Positions 47,946 through 60,833 of a DNA stretch of 64,000 nt are shown piece after piece. Every line of letters starts with the position of its first letter. Within the stretch, counting starts at the first letter, position 1. This stretch comes from Blastomyces gilchristii SLH14081 (Eukaryota; Ascomycota; Eurotiomycetes; Onygenales; Ajellomycetaceae). The notes under the pieces are model-generated. The model ran no database searches. It saw only the letters and a list, made by a program, of their open reading frames with translations, and was not told the origin of the DNA. The stretch is from assembly GCF_000003855.2 (NCBI RefSeq), contig NW_003101681.1, positions 2,797,893 to 2,861,892 on the forward strand. Direction: 5' to 3'. The position numbers were made by a program, and so were the translations under genes.

Positions 47946-48729
47946 GAGATGATAATCATCTCAAAATCTCTCTTCACTGCCTTCTCAGAGAAGGGTTTCT
48001 ACTGCTTTCTCTCAGCCAGATCAACCTGTGTCTCAAAATCTCACATTTTCTAATCTGCTGCCTCAGGTTTCACTTCAGTAGTAAGCAGATTGATATACTC
48101 AGAGAGCAGAGCTGTCTTCTCAATATTCTAAATCATAGAGTGTATTTAAGACCTGAATAAGACCTCAATTCTCTTCTTCTCTATCAGCTCCTGCTAATCA
48201 ATTAGAGAATAGAAGTATTATCAAAAATTATTATCTCTTAATAAATAAAAAACTTATCAGTTTTAACTTCTTTATCTTCTACTTTAACACTCTCTTAATC
48301 TTCTTCTATTACTACTTATTTACAGTAATACTCTTCTTCTCTCTTTCTCTCTTTATCTTGAACTTAAATTATTCTCAGAACTTCTTCTAATCTCACTGCT
48401 GCTATATAAGACTCTTTACTATCTTCTTCTTCAATCTCTCACAGGTAGTGTCATCTGTATTATTTCTATACTTAGTTCAGTCTAAATCTATCAGAAGTGT
48501 TACTTAAAATTATTATTATTCTACTCTCTTACAGAGTCTCTTCAAGATATTATAATATATCTTACAATCTGTCTTCTCTTACTTAAATATCTTCTTCTTC
48601 TCTCTCTTCAATCTGTGACAGCACTCACGTGCCTTGATAGTTCACAGGACCGCAGAATATTTAAAGAAGAATGACATGATTGATTTCAGTAAGTGTTGAA
48701 GAGAAATGAAGACAGAAGAGACAGTCAGA

Positions 48730-48870
48730 AATAATATAATAATAATAATAATGATGATGATAATAATGATAATGATGATGATAATAGTGATAATGTTAAT
48801 AATAATAATAATGATGATAATGATAATAATGATAATGATGATAATAATGATAATAATGAAAGAGAGAGTG
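48730..48870. repeat. (AAT/GAT)n microsatellite
   Basis: About 140 bases of mixed ATA, ATG and GAT triplets inside the 5.8-kb element. On the + strand one frame reads Asn/Asp repeats. Confidence 0.9.
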
Positions 48871-49964
48871 CATTGAAATATATTACTGACTTATTAAATA
48901 TAAAGAGATAAAGAAAATTTTAACAGCTTTCAGAGATATACAGAAATAGCTACAGTGTTACATAGTAACATCATCTTTATTCAATACATACAGTGTTGAT
49001 ATTCTTTGTATACAGTTATTATATAATCTATATCAGAGATACATACAGAAAACAGATCTTTATTATTAGAGAGAATAATTACAGTAATTCTCTATTTTCA
49101 TATTATAAAGATAAGTTATTCTTATTTCTTTCTTCTCTCTTTTCTCTTCTTCTTCAACTCATCACTAAGTTCAAGCTGATATGAAAACTATTAAAACACT
49201 CTTAGAAACTCTCAAATTGAAGAGTATAGACTAATCAAATTTTAAATACAGAAGAATTAAATTATATTCAATATTACTAATTATTCATTCTCTCTTAATA
49301 AAATCACAGTCATGTCTTCTCTCTCCTCTCTCTCAAATGAAACATGGCCTGTGAAAAGTGAGTATTATGTCAGATTATAATGATCAACACAGTCTCAGCA
49401 TGCAGAGCTGTATATACACAGTGTATACTGAACTGAGAGACTGTATGAATTATAAATCAGTGCCAGCATTTCAGAGAGAGCTGTGCAGTGTGAGAAAGCT
49501 GTAACTCTCAGTCACATATGCAGAGAGTGAATCATTGCAGTAAGTATATATACATTGTATAAAAGTAACACTTTTTAGTAATACTCAGTCTCTGATATTA
49601 TGAAAATAGAATCTCTCTGTGAGATCTGTTTTTATCAGAAGTCAGAAAATCTTATATTTCTCAAGATCATCTTTATCTGTCTTATCTGTGAAATCAATGA
49701 GAGAAATCATTGATTTCAGTATTCTGTTCTTGATATCATTTAAGTAGCAGCAGAGTTCACTCTGATCACACTTTTTAAGTATATATTTTCTAAATATTCA
49801 CATTTATACAGATATATACTGATTATTTATTAGATAATATTAAGATAATGACTCATCACAGCTGTGTTACTCTCACTGTGAGAAATACACAGTTAGTGAT
49901 AAACATTATAAAGACTCTGAGAAGTGAGTATTTTAAGAGTACTGCAGCCCTGCAATCTTGATTT

Positions 49965-50112
49965 TTTTTATTTTTATTTTTTATTTTTTTCTTTTTCTTT
50001 TCTGTTTTTTTTTTCTTTCTCTTTTTTTTTTTTTTTTTTTTATTTATTCTGATTTTTTCTTGTTTTTATTTTATTTTTTGTTTTTTATTTTTTTTTTATA
50101 TTTTATATTTTT
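49965..50112. repeat. poly(T)-rich low-complexity tract
   Basis: About 150 bases of T with scattered A, C and G, near the right end of the 5.8-kb element. Confidence 0.85.
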
Positions 50113-50494
50113 TTCATAATTAAAATTATATGAATTATGATCTGTGTTCAGAAAAGTAATAATATTTAATAATACTCTCTATTAAATTTTCAACAAATGA
50201 GTACTATGTTATGATATTATGTAAATGAGAAGTGATTTCATAATCTTATTTAATGTCATTCTCAATAATGAGATCAGAATGAAAATATGACTAAGAATTC
50301 AAATATATTCTTTATTCAGAACTAGATTTTTATTTGAAAAGTGAATCTGAGATCTTTAATATTTGAAATAATGTGATTTGAAATCATTGTAATGAATATA
50401 AATCATGATCAGAAGTAATGCTTTTAGGCAATGTGACAACTGTAAAGTTTGGTCCTGGTTTCAGACACGGTCACACAGTCAGTCTAGACTCATC

Positions 50495-51589
50495 TCTAGC
50501 AGAAAAGTACAAAAAGATACCTCAGCAACTGTATTTAATACATAATTGACAGACACAACAACTATAAAATCAGTATATCTCAAGATCTGACTGAGCCTTT
50601 GAACCCTGCACAGTGAGATATATTAAATCTAGTTTTAATACCTCAATATTCAATAGATTCTGCAAGGGATTGAGAACAGCAACACTAGATTTCTATTAAA
50701 TTTGAGAATTAACTCTATATTGATATAATCATTGACAAAGTCTTCTATTTTAAGATATAAATAACCAGTTCCTCTACATCCTGCTGGCAATACTTATATT
50801 ATTATATAGAAACAGACTTATATTCTCTATAATATCAAGACTCTGAAGAGAGAAAGTCTTGATAGAGAGTATATAGTAGTGCATATCTTAGCAGTTTCTA
50901 TCTCATTCTTCTGCAGCAGTTAATGCAAAAAAAAGATCTTAGAAATAGTTTTTTACTTCTCTTGAAAAAGTAAGATGTTTTTCTCTGAGTTTTATACAAT
51001 ATTCTTATAAAGAATTAAAAACAGAGCTGTTTTTTATCATAATTTCATATTCTTTTAAGTAAGAATTACTTTTTCAGTGACTGAAGAGCTTTCATTAATA
51101 CTTAATTCTTTTTTACACTCATTATTAACTGATTTGAGTTGCACACTTATTGTGTGAGGAGAATTGAATGATTTAGAATAAAATTGAATAGTTTTAATCA
51201 ATTTCTCTGTAAAAAATTGATTTATTTTTTGTCAGTTTTTCTCTCAAAAACTGTCATATCATCTGATTGATTATCAATTGATATCATACTTTTTCTCACT
51301 GTATCTCAAGAAAGAGATTGTAAAGATTTTATTGATTTATCTCAAAAATCAATTTTAGTTTATTAGATTCTCTTCAAAAATCTAACCTAGTTACTGAACT
51401 AGTGTGAAAAAAATGAGATGTTTTATACACAAAAGTCTTTTATTCTTCTTTTAAAACAGTCTAATCAACTTTTCAATTGAAAACAGACTTAGAAACCTCT
51501 TAATTGAAACAGTCTGATCAACTTTTCAAAAGAGTTCAATATATATCTCAATTAAAACAGTCTGATCAACTTTTCATTGAGTGAGAATA
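50495..51589. other. AT-rich DNA left of the LINE, probably including its 5' UTR
   Basis: No gene seen. Three spaced copies of ACAGTCTRATCAACTTTTCA lie at about 51459-51577, just upstream of LINE ORF1, and may be 5' UTR repeats of the LINE. The stretch right after 50494 continues the sequence interrupted by the 5.8-kb element. Confidence 0.45.
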
Positions 51590-54500
51590 ATGAGTTCAAA
51601 AATACACTCAGTTGATATGAAAAAAGATGCTTTCTCAAATGCTATTTCTGAAATTGAAATTCTGAAGAGAAGAAAGAAGAAGAAATAGAGAAACAACAAG
51701 TTCTTGAAATACAGAAACTTGAAAAAGCAAGCAAGATTCTTGAAAAGCAGTGTCTGAGTGAGATAAATGAAGAAGTTCTGATAATTCTTCATACTCAGGC
51801 TAGACAACTACAGAAGATGATCAAGTTCAAACTTGAAATTTCAAACACAGTTCAAAAAACATTGAAAATTTCTAGTATAATCACTGACTTCTCATCTTAC
51901 TCTTCTTTCTCTTTTTCTACTTCTTCTTCTTCTTTGAATCAGAAGAAAACATATGCTCAAGCAGCTGAATCTGCTGTCTCTAAACCTGCTATCTCAAAAC
52001 ATGCTCAAAATCCTGAGAAAACTGAGAAGAATAATACTCATACTTCTATTCATAGAAAAGTGAAGAAAAAAATGCAAAAGAAGAAAAACTTTCAAATCTT
52101 CAGAAATAGAAGACTTATTCTCAAAGTCTTAAATCAGAACATCTTGCAAAGAAACAAGCTAAACTCAAATCTCATTTTCAGAATTAGAAATGAAATTAAT
52201 CAGCAGTTCTTTTCTCAGTTAATAACTAATATTGAAGTTCAAAAATCAGTTATAGCTTCAATTGAGTCATTCTTCTTTGAAAACTTCATTATTCTGACTA
52301 TAATATCTGAATTCAGTGCAGAATTCCTTATTCAGAATGAGAATCTCTGAAAATCAGCAGTAGAATCTTTGTTAAACATAACAATTCTATCTGAGAGAGA
52401 TGAAAAGTGAAATAAATTCATTCTTCATAATATTTCAGTTGAAATTTTTGACTGTGAAGAAGGAATGCTACTTCTCAAAAATAAATTAAAAGAATACAAC
52501 TCTATTCAACTGAGAAAAGAGCCTGTATAGCTAAATTCAATTGAGTTCAGATAAAGCAGAAGAAATGCCTCTGTTCTAATATATTCAAAGATACTTGAAC
52601 AGTCAAAGATCTCTGAAGTAAGAGTAACAGGTTTGAAAATGAGAGTTTATAAATACAAAGACTCAAGAATGAATCTCAAAGCTCAAACATAGTGTTCAAA
52701 CTGTCAAAGATATAGACACTTTGCAATCTTCTATTTTAGAGACTCAAAATGTGCATTCTGTGTCAGAGATCATAAAACTAGTGAGCATAAATATAAAACA
52801 TGCTTAAAAAGAGATGAAATATGTCAACACACTCTGCTTAAATGCTCTAATTGTAAAGAAAACATGCATCTAACTCAAAAGAATGTATGTTTGCTTCAAG
52901 AACTCAAAAGAACTAGAGAAAAGATAAAGCTCAAATCAAATCTAGAACTGAAGAGAATAGTTAAGTCAGTAAATTCACAACTGTAAGCTTAAAAAGAAGA
53001 AACTCTCAACTATCTAAATCTTCAAACTTCAATTCTTCAGCTAAATATAAATAGAATTTGAATTCTCAAACTTCTGTTAAGATTAGAGAATTGAGAAATA
53101 ACTCTGATGATAAACTAGATATAATGTAAGCAGTTGAGATTTCTACTTTTCAGAATAGTTATAATCTACTATCTGATGATAGTGATTAGATTTTACTCTA
53201 TCTCTACTCTCTTTTAGTATGAATATACAATAAAAACAATAAAAAAAGTTTAAAAACTCTTCAAAAATCACATTTATTCAAAATAATGTGAATAGAAACT
53301 TAAATTGTATTTATTCTTATCTTCAAATTGCATTTGAATAAAAAGTTGATTTTATACTACTTCAGGAACCGAATTTTGATGCTGAGTAAAAATACATTAT
53401 TTCTCATTCAAGCTACTACTGCTTTATATCTCAAAAGTCTGAGATAAAGTCAAGAGTAGTGATTTATGAAAGAAAGAGATCAAGATATTAATTTAATCTA
53501 AGATTTAATATCATATCTGACTCTGATATTCTGATGAGTGATATTATAAATAAAGAGAATAAGTTTAATACTATACAGCTTATAAATATCTATAATGAAA
53601 AGTCATTGAAGAAAAATAATAATATCTGAACAATTAATAGAGAGTTTCTGAACATAACTTTATCAAGAAACTCTATAATTGCAGAAGATTTCAATACATA
53701 TTATTTCTGATGAAATTCAGAATGCAAAAGAGTAGTAAGAGCTGATAATCTGATTGAATAAATCTTTGAGTATTTAATAGATTTAGTTAACAAGTCTGAT
53801 TAACAAACATTCTTTAGAAAAGACATGAAATAGAAATCTATTATAGATCTAATCATCATATCATAAAATCTAATAAAAAAAAGACTTGTAAACTGGTTTA
53901 TTGATTTAAATAAGACATCAGAATCAGATTATGAGATTATTCAATTTAATATTGAATTAAGTGAGGAATAAATAAGTGAAAACTCTCTTCTCTCTAATTA
54001 GTTTAACTTTGAAAAAGCTGACTGAAAGACAGTTGAAGAAAGTATAAAACTGTTAAAATCTGAAAGACAGAGTGAGCTATATTAAAATCCTGATCAAGAT
54101 ATCTCAAATGAAATGCTTAAGAATAGAGTGAAGCTTATTAAATCTATTATTCTAGTAAGTGTTAAAGATAATATTTCAAAGAGAAAGTCTTCTGAGTATT
54201 TAAAATCTTGATAAAATAAGAATATCACATCTAAAAGAAAACAATTGACTAGTACTAGAAGAGATTGAAAGAATGATATAATTTCTGATAAAGAGTTCAA
54301 AACTGTCAGAAATGAATATTTTTCAGATATTAAAAGAGCTAAAACAGACTGCTGAAATAAATTTCTTGAAGAAGTATAAGAAAAGAAAGTTTTTAAAGCT
54401 TTTAACTATACTAAAATAAGAAGTGTAGCAAAACTTTCAATCTTAGAATATGAGTTTCAGAATGAATCATATACAGTAAACTCTTTTGAGAAAAAATATC

Positions 54501-55422
54501 AAGCTTTTATAAGAACTCTCTTTCAACACTCATCAGATTCAGATTCAGAGAAAGAGAATATATCACTTCTCAACTATATTAATGAAAATGACTGGGAATG
54601 ACCTGATCTTACTTGAGATGAATTAGAGTCAGCTATCTTCTCAAGTTCAGTTAAAACTGCTGCAGAGCCTGATTCAATTAATCACTTAATTATTCAAAAT
54701 ATATACTTCTACTTAAAGAATGAATATTTTGAGCTCTTTTTTAATCTCTTGAAAAATGACTATTATTCTGAATACTGAAGAGAAGTCACTGAAGTGATTC
54801 TTACAAAATCTAATAGAGAAACTTTAATTCTCAAGTTATATAGAGTAATATCTCTATTGAACTGTCTAGAAAAGATTTTAGAAAAGATAATAGCTACTCA
54901 ACTATCTTTTATAAGCTCTATCAGTAATTCTCTTTTATTCAGTGAATAAATGAGAGATAGAAAACAGTGTTCTGTAATTAACACTGTTCTCTCAGTTGTT
55001 CATGATATTCAAATAGCAAAGTATGAAGATCTGATCTCAACTGCAGTTTTTATTGATATAAAAGAAGTATTTAATCATGTTTCAAAGTCAAAGTTAATTC
55101 AGACTTTGAAGATGTTAAAACTGTTACTTTCTCTAATAAAATGAGTTAACTGTTTTATATCTCAAAGAATCATACAACTTTTCTTTGATGAAATGAAACA
55201 AGATAAGACTGAGATAAAAATAGAAGTACTGTAAGAATCTTCAATCTTACTCATTTTATTTACAATATACACTGTATATCTATTCAAAAATAGAAATACG
55301 AGAATAGTGCAATCTCTGAGTTATATAAATGATATTGATCTAGTCTACAGCTCAAAAACTATCAAAGAGAATTTGAAAGTGATTGAAGAAGCTGTAAAGA
55401 AAATCTTTGTTAGAGCAGATAT
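51590..55422 (+). mobile_element. LINE retrotransposon, left part (ORF1, endonuclease, reverse transcriptase)
   Basis: Non-LTR element of the Tad1 or I type in sense orientation, full of TGA stops. ORF1 (from ATG 51590, frame restored by one shift near 51690) has a coiled, basic N-terminus, the KKTYAQAAES motif seen in LINE gag-like proteins, and CCHC knuckles (CSNCQRYRHFAIF, CAFCVRDHKTSEHKYKTC, CSNCKENMHLTQKNVC) at 52690-52890. ORF2 starts near 53200 with an APE endonuclease (FNTYYF then two stops then NSE at 53700-53720, from a WWNSE-type motif; IIDLIIIS). The reverse transcriptase follows (AAEPDSINHLIIQN, VISLLNCLEKILEKII, FIDIKEVFNHVSK, SYINDIDLVYSS). The element is cut at 55422 by the gypsy insertion. 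Confidence 0.85.
55418..55422. other. target-site duplication GATAT, left copy
   Basis: GATAT directly before the 5' LTR, repeated at 61165-61169 directly after the 3' LTR. Merging the copies gives GCAGATATCAATC in the LINE reading frame (R-A-D-I-N-Q-I-Q). Confidence 0.9.
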
Positions 55423-55731
55423 TGTGGCGGGCTGCGCCCGATCAATCATATAGACTATTCCGTTACACTCCATAGATTCTTCCATTCCACTATCGAACAT
55501 GTACACCCCGATTCTCGGCCATTCTCAATCGCTGATCCTCGGCCGCCACAAACACGTATAGATTCTTCCGCCCCGAAGCTCCACCGCGTACACTACCACA
55601 TACATGTATAAATATTCATCTCAATCACTGATTTCTACACTTTCTCTTTCTTTTCCTTCTTTAATGTTTTTCTCTTTGTTATATAAGATCTATCAATATC
55701 ATATCAATCTATTCAGTGTAGACCTCTTACA
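55423..55731 (+). repeat. 5' LTR of the gypsy element
   Basis: TGTGGCGGGCTGC...CCTCTTACA, 309 bp, with TG...CA ends. The outer 200 bases keep CpG (GCGCCCGATC, CTCGGCCGCC), while the inner end is mutated (CATATCAATCTATTCAGTG against CATACCGATCTATTCGGCG in the other LTR). Confidence 0.93.
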
Positions 55732-58700
55732 TTAGAAAAACATTCATTATCTTCTTATTAAAAAACAATTATTCACACATCATCTTTTCATTAGAAATGA
55801 TTATTCATCAAGAGATATTTGAATGTGTAATAACATGTAAGAAATAGAGAAACAGTCAAACAGTTAAGCAGATACTGAGTTCTCAGATAGAAGCTTGCTT
55901 ATCAGTCACTCTGACTCTGTAATAAGATCTTATAAAGAGAATATCAGTGAAAGACTTGAGAGTTCTGACACTCAGATATATGAGATATTCATATGATTAC
56001 ACTTCTTCAGATTTCACAGATATCATATATTCAATAAACAATATAATTATGTCTAATAATAATATGAGAGAACCTCTGAACATGAGCATAGACATAGTAT
56101 CACAGTGACTTTAAGTAATGTTGAAACTACAATAATAATAAATAGCTGATATACATACAACTTAATAACATCAATACAAAGAGATTCAATGATTAACTTA
56201 TATAATTTCAACATCTACAGAATTGAATATAAAAGTACTGAAAGAATGCTTAGATGCTTCTGTATATTTCAATACTTCTGATCTCACTCCCTACTCATCA
56301 TGAAGAATGAAAATACTTACAAAACTGAGTATAGATGAAGATGTCATCAGTTCATTAATCAATCAAGATTGATATATCAATGAATAATTGAAAGATTACA
56401 TGAAATAGAAGTTTCATTCATGAATGAAAGCATGTGAACTAGCATTACAAACACCTGATAATATTATGAAATATCTTGATATTCTGTTCTGAGACACTGC
56501 CATGCAACAGAAAGTATTAGATTGATTACAGAGTATCTGACAGAGAAACACTTCTCTTACAACATTTATCTCTGACTTCAACATCAAGATTCTAGAAGTA
56601 GATAATCAATCTTGAGAGAATTAAATGAAGATTAGCATGCTCAAGAAGACATTAACTTTCAAACTCTTACAGACTTACAAGTGTAGACAAAGATCAGACT
56701 TATAAAGACTTCTACACACAGCTTCAGACAATGAATAATCATCTTATCAAGCTCAAGAGTATACAGAACAGTGATAGAAGATATTACATCTCAGTGACTT
56801 ATACATCTGCACTGAGGAATAATAATGATGCAGATGCTATGAATTGAGTAGACTTGAATATCTATACATAAGCAAGAGTCTCTGTCATCTGAACAGGCTT
56901 CTGAATCCCTGAAATCACTTCTGAAGAAGTTGTCAATCAATGTTAACATGGAGTATGTATCAACTGTAACTGATTAGAACACATCACTTTCAACTGCTGA
57001 TTAATCTATATGTCTTCACACTTAAGAGAAAGACTGGCATCTTCTCAATTAAGAGAAAGATCAGTGTCTTCTCATTTGAAGAATGAATCAGTGTCTGTTC
57101 ATATCAATCATATTGCAGTGAAGAAAGATTCAGAAGATAACTATAAGAATACTCTGATAAAACAGAGAAAAGATTAGCTTCTGTTCAAATTTGTAAACAG
57201 AAGCTTGAAGAGATTGAATAACAATGATTTAAAGAGAAAATGACAATGAATGTGATTCTTGTATCTACTGTGATTGATAACATGTATAATATGAAAGTTA
57301 TGATAGACAGCAGTCTATGCCACTATGCAATGATAAAATCTTCAGTCATAAGACATTATAATCTTTAGTATATTCTCTTATCAAGACTCTGACTTCTTAC
57401 AGAATTTGATGATTCAAAAGGCATTTGTATCTGTTACATAATGAAGCTGATTATAGATGTGAGAGAATATCAATATGAAGATATCTACATATATGAAGTT
57501 GATAATCTTGATTATAATTTTATATTAGAACTTGTCTGACTATCTGAACAAGACATCTTGTTAAATACTTGAAATAGAAGCTTGATATTTCTTAACAATG
57601 ATAGAGTTCATGAGAATGACATTCACAAGACTATGAATCTGACATAGATCTCTGTCAATATCTATGAAATACTCAGAAAAAGAAGTCACTGAAAGAATTA
57701 TTAATAGTAGAATCATGTATCAATCTATTTCATCAGTCTGACTAATATTAAAAAGACTCTAGAAAAGTTATTCTATATTATAATAACAGATTCTCATACA
57801 AAACTCTCTTAATAATATTATGAATATCTAGATATCTTCTGACAAGATAATAATACTACAAATCTATCTCTCTTACAAGATTCAGAAGTGAATCACAGTA
57901 TCAAGTTGAAAAAGAAAGACAGTAAGAACTCTAAATTATCATGAGACTCTCTTTATAATATGTCTCAAGATGAACTTCTTCTTCTCTGAAAGACACTCAA
58001 TAATCTGTTAGATAAGAAATTTATATATATTAGTAACTCTTCTGCTGCAGCTTCTATTCTCTTTGTAAAGAAGTCAGATAAAGAACTTTAATTCTGTGTA
58101 AACTACTGAGATCTGAACAGATTGATAAAGAAAGATTGATATCTCTTATCTCTTATCAATAAAACTCTAGCATGAATTGAGTGAGCTCAATGATTTATAA
58201 AGCTAGATATTATCACTGTGTTTTATAAGATTCATATTACTGAAGAAGATGAATGACTTACAGCATTTCAAATATATTATAATCTCTTTGAATGAATAGT
58301 CACACTCTTTAAACTGACTAATACTCTCAGTATATTTCAGAAGTATATCAACTGAGCACTCTGAGATTTTCTTAATAAGTTTGTATCTGCTTATTTAGAT
58401 GATATTCTTATCTTCACTGATGAATTCAGAAAAGAATATCAAGAGTATGTGTGAAGAGTATTACAACAACTACAAGAAGCAGAACTATTAATTGATATTA
58501 ATAAGTGTGATTTCAAAGTTAAGAGTACTAAATACTTAGATTTCATGATAGAAGCTGGTAAGAGAATTTAAATGAATTCTGAGAAGATCTCTGTTATTCT
58601 TGAATGAGAAGCTTCATATACTGTGAAAGATGTATAAAGCTTCATTGAATTCACTAACTTCTATCAGTGATTTATACAAAACTTCTCAGATATTATGAGA

Positions 58701-60833
58701 TCACTTACAGATCTCACTAAGAAAGACTCAGTATTTCAATGATCAGCAGACACTGAAGCTGCATTTACACAGATGAAGAAGATATTCATTAATACTTCTC
58801 TACTGATAATATTCAATTCTGATCATAAGACAGTTATTGAGGCTGATTTCTCTGACTATATAATAGAAGAAGTGATATTATAATATAATGATGAAGATGT
58901 TCTACAATTATATGTCTTCATATCTAAGAAACTGAGTCCTGCTGAATGTAATTATGAGATCTATGTCAAGAAACTTCTTACAATTATACACTGTTTAGAA
59001 GAATGAAACTCTGAACTTCAAAGTATCTCTGAATTTAAGATAATCACAGATTATAAGAATCTTAAATACTTTATAACTATCTGTAAACTTATCAAATGAT
59101 AGATGCAATGATCTGAGTTCTTAAGTTACTTTTATTTTATAATACACTATCATTCTGACAGTCAGAACTCAATGACAGATGTTCTCTTATGATAAGAGCA
59201 AGATATATTATTCAATATAATAGATACTCACTGAATGAACTGAGAGTACCAGCTCTTGAACCTGAAGATACTAGTTGATCAAGATGAAACAGTTTATGAA
59301 ACTATACATACTTCTTCAGTTAGAACTGCTATTGATATCTTCACTTTCTCTACACTGAATGAACTGTGGTATATAGCAGCTCAGACAGATAAACTTCTTC
59401 AGACTCTTACTGAAGCAGTATATCAAGAAGCATTCTGATTTTTCTCAGAACTACATATAAGTACTGATATCTCAGAATGTTCAATTGATAATAATAATAC
59501 TCTACAATTCTGTAAACAATACTAAGTCTCTCACTCTGAACTCTTACACACTCAGATAATACAACAGATGCATGATTTATATATAATCAGTTATTCAGGC
59601 TGTGAATAACTGTATAAAATGATCTTCTGAGAGTTCTACTGATCTGAGATATTAAACAGTATCAGACACTTTATCTGAAACTACAATCACTGTTCTTCTA
59701 TTATTTCATGAAAGAACTATAGAAAAGATCTATTGAAATCACTCAATATCTCTGATAGAATCTGATAAGATGTAGTAATTGACTTTGCTGTTAATTTATC
59801 TAAAAGCAAGAGTTGTAGAAATATTCTGATCATTATGAATCAATTAAGCAAAGATATAATATTGAAATCTTATAATAAGATGAATACTGAACAAGTCATT
59901 GAAGCTTTTCTACAGAGCTCATTCTATTGAATGTATGAATTACTGAGATCTATAGTATTAGATCAGAGCTGTCAATTCATAAGCACTCTCTGAATAAGAA
60001 TCTATCAAGTTCTTAAGATTACATGCTGTCTATCAACTGTCTATCACTCTGAGACTGATAGTATGTCAGAACAGATAATTCAGACTGTGAAGAATTATCT
60101 TCATAAGTTCTATAACTACTTATAAGATGATTGATATGATCTTCTTCTACATGCAGAGATTGCTATCAACAGTCAAGATACTGTTTTAACAGATGTAAGC
60201 TCATTCTTTCTTACATATAAATATCACATGAAAGTGTTAAATCTTCTAGAGATTACACAGTTCACACTGAACCTCTGCAGTCTGATTCAGATCACTGATA
60301 ATATAGTAACAAAGCTCTGAGATGCCTGTGATTGAGCAGAGGTCTTCATGACAACTGTGAAACAAGATCAAGAGAATCAAATCAATGTTCATCAAGACCT
60401 CACTGAACAATATAAGATAGAAGATCTGATATGATTGAATCTTAAGAATATACAAATCACATATTTATCTTGTACACTAGATTACTGCTATATCAAGTAT
60501 AAAGTGATAGAAGTTCTAGATAGTCACAACTACTATCTTGACATATTATCAGAGATTTATAATGTATTTCATACAAGCTTGCTTCACTGCACTGTCACTG
60601 ATCTGTTCTCTTCTTAACTGACTTCTGACTGACAGTTATCAGGCATCATAGAAGAAGATAATGAGCTTGAGTGAGAGATTGAGAATATTCTCAATGAGAG
60701 ACTCTGCAGCCGCGGCCAGTAATATCTTATGAAATGAGTCAGCTACAATCAACTGATCTGAACTCTGAGTTCTGTATTATCTGAAACAGCAGTTCTTGAC
60801 TGATGAGAACTGCTTCTGAAAGAGAGAGGCTAA

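Larger units (their letters stand above)
44665..50486 (-). mobile_element. 5.8-kb TIR element with 8-bp target duplication, heavily mutated
   Basis: The left end TAGACTGGCCGGCGGGACC and the right end GGTCACACAGTCAGTCTA are inverted copies differing mainly by G/A and C/T changes. Direct repeats GACTCATC flank it at 44657-44664 and 50487-50494. The inner left sequence (TTTCACATTTAATCTCATTT, TTTCTTGATGTGAG) matches the right arm of the 478-bp element, and the right arm (GACTGACTGTGTGACCGTGT on the reverse strand) matches its left arm. No ORF longer than about 65 codons survives, so the transposase class cannot be read. The strand is arbitrary. Nested insertions inside it cannot be excluded. Confidence 0.7.

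Noticed and set aside
43418..50486. One 7-kb Tc1/mariner-like element bounded by TAGACTGACTG ends with TA duplications
   Set aside because: Longer exact flanking repeats (ATTCAGAT and GACTCATC) show two separate elements with 8-bp duplications.
51817..52350. Independent 177-codon gene
   Set aside because: It is the best-preserved segment of LINE ORF1, followed by CCHC knuckles in the same element.
54950..55144. Separate 64-codon gene
   Set aside because: It is the reverse-transcriptase palm of the LINE between two stop mutations.
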